DNA of 25,637 nucleotides, taken from positions 1-25,637 of IMG/VR virus record IMGVR_UViG_3300043313_002109. One strand, given 5' to 3'. Below, piece after piece: positions 21,759 to 25,637 of the stretch (its first letter is position 1; every line of letters starts with the position of its first letter). The DNA comes from a virus. The notes below the pieces were generated by a model. It saw only the letters and a program-made list of their open reading frames with translations, ran no database searches and was not told where the DNA came from. Both the position numbers and the translations under genes were made by a program.

Positions 21759-22010
21759 TCACGTCGGCTTGGTCCCACCGGCGGCGACGTACTTGGCGAA
21801 CCACGTTGCCTGCGCAGGCCCACCCGCCACACAAGCGACCAGCCCCGCCATCGCCTCCTTCGGAGTGACCTGCAGGACGTCGACGATTCGGGCGAACGTC
21901 TCGAGGCTGGGCGAACGGTGACCGTTGCGCATGCGAGACACCATCGTCGGGTGCATGCCCAGCGCCGAAGCGAACTCCGGGTTGGTATGGAAACGGATGC
22001 GATTGGCCAT
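21759..22010 (-). CDS. HTH (Cro/CI-like) transcription regulator
   Basis: An 83-residue protein from ATG 22010. The middle is a typical XRE/Cro helix-turn-helix: FASALGMHPTMVSRMRNGHR, where ALGM and PTMVSRM are the two helices, then SPSLETFARIVDVLQVTPKE, the following helix pair of the Cro fold. The C-terminus is short. It is probably a repressor or a regulator of early genes. The mRNA looks leaderless (see the site at 22017-22025), and the gene is followed at once by rusA. It is the only classical repressor-like gene in the window. Confidence 0.85.
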   Translation of the reverse strand: MANRIRFHTNPEFASALGMHPTMVSRMRNGHRSPSLETFARIVDVLQVTPKEAMAGLVACVAGGPAQATWFAKYVAAGGTKPT

Positions 22011-22016
22011 ATCGAC

Positions 22017-22025
22017 AGTCTACCA
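22017..22025 (-). promoter_or_regulatory. Extended -10 of the HTH gene, leaderless
   Basis: On the minus strand TGG-TAGACT (22017-22025) ends six bases before ATG 22010, the same distance as in two other leaderless genes. The nearest -35-like box, TTGACG (22044-22049), is 21 bases away, too far for a standard spacer, so this promoter may rely on its extended -10 or an activator. Confidence 0.55.
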
Positions 22026-22071
22026 GGCCGAAGCCAGCCGCCACGTCAAGTGGTGCCCCCTCGACACTCAA

Positions 22072-22105
22072 CCCCCGGGACCTCCTACCGCAAAGGCCCC
22101 GGGGG
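22072..22105 (-). repeat. GC-rich inverted repeat
   Basis: CCCCCGG (22072-22078) and CCGGGGG (22099-22105) can form a 7-bp stem. It lies in the 188-base gap between the primase gene and the HTH gene, upstream of the HTH promoter. It may add to termination or be an operator; I see no coding sequence in this gap. Confidence 0.35.
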
Positions 22106-22150
22106 GAGCGCAGCCCCTTGCCCTGTCAATTGCCGTGACCGGGAGTGCCC

Positions 22151-22176
22151 CCGCCAGCCAATGACGAAACTGGCGG
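22151..22176 (-). terminator. Hairpin after the primase gene
   Basis: CCGCCAG (22151-22157) and CTGGCGG (22170-22176) pair perfectly over seven bases with a 12-base loop. It lies 23 bases past the stop of the primase-helicase gene, as expected for its terminator. No U-tract follows. Confidence 0.5.
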
Positions 22177-22198
22177 TGCCCCACCATCCTAGCAGGTG

Positions 22199-24955
22199 CT
22201 ACCCCCACTCGTCGCTTTCCTCCGGGTCGTACAGATCACCTTCCGGGCGGGGTGGCAGGACCGGCAACCGGGCCTCCGCCGGGAACACGAAGTCGATGTC
22301 GTGGCAGATGCGGATGGCGTCGGCTGTGGTGGCCCTCCATACTCGCTGACCGACCCGCTGTGTGACGTTCTTAGGCGGGCGCCACCCCCGTTCGGTCAAC
22401 TCCTTGGCCCAGTTGGACTTGGACACCACCCGGTGTCCAGCCGACTGGTTGGTCCGTTGGTTCACCGCCCAGCGCTCGAGCCCGGGCAGATAGACGTATA
22501 CCACCGGCCGGTGATCCTGGTCCAGCATCACCTTCACCGGGTAGTTCTGTAGATGCTCGGTGGCGGTGCCATCCTTGGCGTTCTTCGGTAATACGAACGC
22601 CTGCTGATAGGAATCGAGTCCCGCCAGAAACTCGCAGATCACCCGCATCACATTCGAGGATCGGCGCATGATGCGCCCCGCCTCGTCATGCTGGATGCGT
22701 TCTTCTGTGCCCTTGGCCAACGCCTCGATCAGGTTGATCTCCGGATGGATCGGTTCCAGGTAGCCCGCCGTGTACCACGCCTTGGCCTCGGCGGCGGGCA
22801 TTCCCCTCGCCAGGTAGGTGGCCAGGCGGGCGCCGAACTGCAGCACGCCCTCTTTCAACGCCAACCGATCCGACTGGTCGGTCAGGCTCCCCAAAGCCTT
22901 CACGTGGTCGTACAGCCACTGAGCCGGGTCTGAGTGCCCACCCACCGCCTCGAGTGCAGCGGAAACCAAAGGACCGGCCAACGACGCCCCTCCGTCGAAC
23001 CTGCGGTCCCACACTTCGATGTCGTCCCACTGGGCACGCTTCGGGTCGATCAGCGAGCGCCGGTCTTTCACCATCCCCGGCAACTCGACGTGCACCACCC
23101 GTTCCTCGAGCGCACGCTCGCCCTCGAGCGAGCCCAGCGTCTCGCCCGTCAGCAAAGGGATCTGCAGCAGCGGGAACTCATTCATGCCACGGCTGGCGCC
23201 CGATATTGCCTGCGTCATCGTCCGCTCGTCGGTCACCTGACGCAGTACTTCTGCCAGGTTACCCGGGTCTTCGATGTCGTCGATCCATAGCCAGCCCGTC
23301 CTCGACTCGCCCATCATCCGCTTCGCCCCGGCGGCAGTGATCCGGCCGGTGCCGCCCTGCATACCCGATGCAGCAACCAGACGGCCCACCGCTGAGTTGG
23401 ACTTGCCCGACCCAGCCTGGCCCGTCACCGCCAGGAACGGGAAGAACGCCCTGCCCACCAGCAGTGGCTTCAACGGTAACATGCAGGTCAATGCAGCGAG
23501 CGGCGCCATTGCCTCCGGGAAGTGAAAGGTCAGCAGGTCACGCCATCCCTGCAGCGCCTCGGTACGGTCGATCTTGATGTCGTAGTTGGTACGCCTCGAG
23601 CGGGACATAAGCGGGATGGTGGGCTGGCCATGCTCGTCGTGCATCGGGATCACCCGGCCCTGCGGGTCGAGGGTGGTCTGCTCCGACACGAATAGATATG
23701 GGTGAGGCGACTCGTAGTCGAACCGGCGCAGCAGATCGGCGGCCGACCACAAGCCGGGCGGTATCTTCACCCAGTCGGTCGGGTAGGTGCTCTGCAGTAC
23801 CGCCTGCAGCCGGTGCCTGGCGTCCATCTTGGACTCCCGGGCAGGGACCCCCGGCGATAGCAGGGCGAGATTCTCCGCTGACAGCGAATGCTCAAGATCC
23901 CGGTTGGATTTGAACCTCCACGCTGGCACGACGGCCCGTCTCGTTCGTGTCTCGAGCCCCACCTTCACGTTGGCTGTGATGTACCACTGGTTCTCGTTCT
24001 CCACCGGGTCCCGCACAGATTGGGCGTCGGTGATCACCCAGGGCAGCCAGGTGCGATCCTCGTAGGTACGCTCATCCTTCGAACCGACCGCCACCTCGAC
24101 CGTCGTGACCAGGCGCTCCGGGTCGACACGCACCCCCAACTCTGCGAACACATCGGTGCGCTTGCGGTCCTCATAGGCCCACGCCCTCTCGAACCGGTCC
24201 ACCACATCGGCGGTGGGTATGTCAACCAGGGCCGCCGCTGCCCGGTCCACCTCGCTGCGGGCGTAGTCGTAGCGTGGCCAAGCCCGGTTGGCGAAACGGC
24301 CCAACGTGGAGATCAGCACCGCATCCCGGGTGCCCTCCACCGGCGGGCTGGCGATTAGAGCATCCAGCGTGGGAAGACCCGACTTGGACTTCAAAATAGG
24401 CTTGGCCGACGTGCCCTTGGATGGCGCCAGTAGCGCCTTCACCTCCGGCAGGTTCGACGGGAACATGGGCAGCAGGTCAGGTGTAGCAGGCAGTGGACGC
24501 TTCCACTCGTACACCGTGCCATCCCGGTGGCGGGTCGGCGGGACCAGGATCACCCCGAACGCCCGCACATCGAACCCCTTGTCGCCCCGCAGGAAGTCCT
24601 GCACCGGGAAGTCGGATGGGCGGCGGAACCACAGGTGGATACCCCGCTGGGTGCGAGGTTTCTTCGGGTTCGGGCCCCCCGACAGGGCGCAGGCGGCCTG
24701 CATCGCCAGGTCCTTCGGCAGAGCAGCCCGCCACGCCTCGATCCCGGCGTCCGAATCGAGATCGAGCACCAGGAGGTTGGAGCGGGCCATGATCGCTGCA
24801 GCCTGCTTCACGTTCGGATGGGCATCCCACTCCTGCAGACACTGCTCGGCGCTGTGTGGGTGCTGCCAGTCGTCCATCAGCGGATGCTGCTTGGCGGCGG
24901 GTAGAACCTCTAGCCCCCACCCGATCAGGTGGGCGGCGTCGGATCTTATCGTCAT
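22199..24955 (-). CDS. Primase-polymerase/helicase (PrimPol-helicase)
   Basis: A 918-residue replication protein. I chose ATG 24955, seven bases after a GAGG site; a GTG at 24988 would add 11 residues. The N-terminal part (about 1-165) is an archaeo-eukaryotic primase/PrimPol: VLDLDSDAG (63-71, metal-binding Asp65 and Asp67), RGIHLWFR (104-111, His107), then FDVRAFGVILVPPTRHRDG (128-146). A long middle follows. The C-terminal half is an ATPase: Walker A GQAGSGKS (512-519) and Walker B WLWIDDIED (near 555-563, Asp559/Asp560). It should prime and unwind DNA at the replication fork, supplying the PolA polymerase. It is the first minus-strand gene and may be an initiator for the adjacent intergenic region. 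Confidence 0.9.
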   Translation of the reverse strand: MTIRSDAAHLIGWGLEVLPAAKQHPLMDDWQHPHSAEQCLQEWDAHPNVKQAAAIMARSNLLVLDLDSDAGIEAWRAALPKDLAMQAACALSGGPNPKKPRTQRGIHLWFRRPSDFPVQDFLRGDKGFDVRAFGVILVPPTRHRDGTVYEWKRPLPATPDLLPMFPSNLPEVKALLAPSKGTSAKPILKSKSGLPTLDALIASPPVEGTRDAVLISTLGRFANRAWPRYDYARSEVDRAAAALVDIPTADVVDRFERAWAYEDRKRTDVFAELGVRVDPERLVTTVEVAVGSKDERTYEDRTWLPWVITDAQSVRDPVENENQWYITANVKVGLETRTRRAVVPAWRFKSNRDLEHSLSAENLALLSPGVPARESKMDARHRLQAVLQSTYPTDWVKIPPGLWSAADLLRRFDYESPHPYLFVSEQTTLDPQGRVIPMHDEHGQPTIPLMSRSRRTNYDIKIDRTEALQGWRDLLTFHFPEAMAPLAALTCMLPLKPLLVGRAFFPFLAVTGQAGSGKSNSAVGRLVAASGMQGGTGRITAAGAKRMMGESRTGWLWIDDIEDPGNLAEVLRQVTDERTMTQAISGASRGMNEFPLLQIPLLTGETLGSLEGERALEERVVHVELPGMVKDRRSLIDPKRAQWDDIEVWDRRFDGGASLAGPLVSAALEAVGGHSDPAQWLYDHVKALGSLTDQSDRLALKEGVLQFGARLATYLARGMPAAEAKAWYTAGYLEPIHPEINLIEALAKGTEERIQHDEAGRIMRRSSNVMRVICEFLAGLDSYQQAFVLPKNAKDGTATEHLQNYPVKVMLDQDHRPVVYVYLPGLERWAVNQRTNQSAGHRVVSKSNWAKELTERGWRPPKNVTQRVGQRVWRATTADAIRICHDIDFVFPAEARLPVLPPRPEGDLYDPEESDEWG

Positions 24956-25160
24956 TGTTTTCCTCGATTCTGCGTGGACGAGGTACACACAACAGGGCTG
25001 GTGTTGTGGGCGCCTCGTGGCTGGATGGTGGTAGCCACGGCATTGGCCTGCAGCCAGACTAGCAGGTGGCGCTGTGGCGCTCGCATCGGCTCGGACCCGT
25101 TGTGTGGGGCGGTGGTGGTTGTGACGGCTCGAGCGCCCAGCCCCCGGTCGGGGGTACTAA

Positions 25161-25180
25161 ACACAACACAACACAACACA
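25161..25180. repeat. ACACA pentamer repeat
   Basis: Four perfect tandem copies of ACACA, followed by ACAACA. The tract is free of G on the plus strand and stands out from the GC-rich surroundings. Confidence 0.9.
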
Positions 25181-25187
25181 ACAACAA

Positions 25188-25211
25188 AAGAAGAAGAAGA
25201 AGAAGAAGAAG
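25188..25211. repeat. AAG trinucleotide repeat
   Basis: Eight perfect tandem AAG units, a homopurine/homopyrimidine tract directly after the ACACA repeat. Such tracts can form triplex or slipped structures and could be variable in copy number. Confidence 0.9.
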
Positions 25212-25292
25212 GGGGACCCCCGGCGATCATTTCTTCCGTTTGTCGCCTCTCTCCGGAGTTGTTGTGACCTCGTTGTTGTGACCCCCCAGGCT

Positions 25293-25300
25293 GGTAGGCT
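25293..25300 (+). promoter_or_regulatory. Extended -10 for the gene at 25307 (leaderless candidate)
   Basis: GG-TAGGCT (with T at 25292, giving TGG-TAGGCT) ends exactly six bases before ATG 25307, the same geometry as the leaderless minus-strand genes. A weak -35 (TTGTTG, 25273-25278) is 16 bases upstream. Confidence 0.5.
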
Positions 25301-25306
25301 CAGGGT

Positions 25307-25615
25307 ATGGCCACCGCCGAGCAGGTACACCGCTGGAGCAGGGACCTCGGAGAATGGGCGGCCATGCTGGAGCGGGCGGCCACCAACTGCCGTTGGCTGC
25401 TGGCCAGACAGGACCCTCCGCTACCGCCGGTCATGGAGGACAACTGCCGGGCGAGGCTGCTCGAGGTGGAGCGTATGGCGGGGGAGTTCCGGGCGGAGCA
25501 GGCTATGTGGGCCCGGCTCGAGCAGGAGCATCCGGCGATCTTAAATCCGGCTAGTCGTGCGGGTCGTCAGATACGGGCGGCCCTTGCCCGTTGGGAACGT
25601 GATCTGGTAGTGTAG
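25307..25615 (+). CDS. Small helical protein, divergent from primase
   Basis: A 102-residue protein from ATG 25307 on the plus strand. It is wholly helical and charged (EQVHRWSRDLGEWAAMLERA, then CRARLLEVERMAGEFRAEQA), with Trp and Arg rich helices and likely coiled-coil contacts. Size and character resemble small DNA-associated or regulatory phage proteins, but no family is recognised. No ribosome site is seen, in line with a leaderless mRNA. The direction is opposite to the minus-strand replication operon, so this is the start of another plus-strand unit. Confidence 0.6.
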   Translation: MATAEQVHRWSRDLGEWAAMLERAATNCRWLLARQDPPLPPVMEDNCRARLLEVERMAGEFRAEQAMWARLEQEHPAILNPASRAGRQIRAALARWERDLVV

Positions 25616-25619
25616 GGGC

Positions 25620-25637
25620 ATGTGGTCGCCGCCCGAT
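25620..25637 (+). CDS. Possible start of the next gene (partial)
   Basis: ATG 25620 opens a frame (MWSPPD) four bases after the stop of the previous gene and continues beyond the window. There is no clear ribosome site, but TGG-TAGTGT lies six bases upstream, the same geometry as the leaderless genes. Only six codons are visible. Confidence 0.3.

Larger units (their letters stand above)
24956..25306. other. Divergent intergenic region, replication-origin candidate
   Basis: A 351-base gap between the divergent PrimPol-helicase gene and the plus-strand gene at 25307. It holds no credible gene but has two adjacent simple repeats (25161-25211) that are A-rich in an otherwise GC-rich genome, flanked by short C5/G5 inverted repeats (CCCCC-GGTC-GGGGG at 25141-25154; GGGGGACCCCC near 25211-25221). 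An A-rich, easily melted block next to the replication primase-helicase fits an origin or regulatory region, but no iterated initiator sites can be proven by eye. Confidence 0.45.

Noticed and set aside
24288-25034. A 248-codon plus-strand frame opposite the PrimPol domain
   Set aside because: Low-complexity Ser/Arg/Pro composition and antisense to the conserved PrimPol motifs.
25161-25211. Repeat block as a CRISPR array
   Set aside because: The units are 3-5 bases with no spacers; these are simple sequence repeats.

Overview
The window looks like part of the genome of a tailed, siphovirus-like bacteriophage of an actinobacterial host. Signs of this are high GC content, tightly packed genes with ATGA/GTGA start-stop overlaps, a run of minor tail genes, a WhiB-like regulator, a phage replication/recombination module, and a phage-encoded LPXTG surface protein that implies a Gram-positive, sortase-bearing host. 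No integrase, terminase, capsid gene, tape measure or recognisable endolysin lies in the window.

Plus strand, 1-8496: the distal tail region, with cysteine-rich and hub-like minor tail proteins, small accessory proteins, a glycine-linker protein and a 1019-residue tail fibre/spike with a sialidase-like Asp-box and an inserted beta-rich domain. A second fibre-like protein and five small membrane proteins (holin/spanin candidates, one only 31 residues) follow.

Minus strand, 24955 down to 8483: the early/replication half. In transcription order it holds a PrimPol-helicase (22199-24955), an HTH regulator with a RusA resolvase, several small unknown genes, a WhiB-like protein, a RecB/Cas4-like Fe-S nuclease, a Sak4-like ATPase with a putative SSB, a lipoprotein plus LPXTG surface-protein pair, and finally a cassette made of a PolA-family DNA polymerase, PurZ, a MazG/MazZ-like protein, a 76-residue unknown and a deoxyribosyltransferase-dUTPase fusion. 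A divergent plus-strand gene begins at 25307.

The main result is the 8483-12940 cassette. The adenylosuccinate-synthetase homologue carries the Asp-to-Ser change (GSEAKG in place of GDEGKG) that marks PurZ, and it sits directly after a PolA/DpoZ-like polymerase and directly before a MazZ candidate. This strongly suggests a phage whose DNA replaces adenine with 2-aminoadenine (Z-genome). No HD-domain dATPase (DatZ) is visible here, so it may lie elsewhere or be replaced. The fused deoxyribosyltransferase-dUTPase and the 76-residue protein are candidate new members of the pathway.

Minus-strand transcription is marked by a repeated promoter: (AC)TTGACA, a 17-base spacer and an extended -10 (TGnTAnnnT). 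In at least three cases (genes starting at 18659, 21237 and 22010), and probably for the plus-strand gene at 25307, exactly six bases separate the -10 from the ATG, which predicts leaderless mRNAs. Strong hairpins separate several of the units. All functions are read from sequence motifs by eye; no database search or folding program was run.
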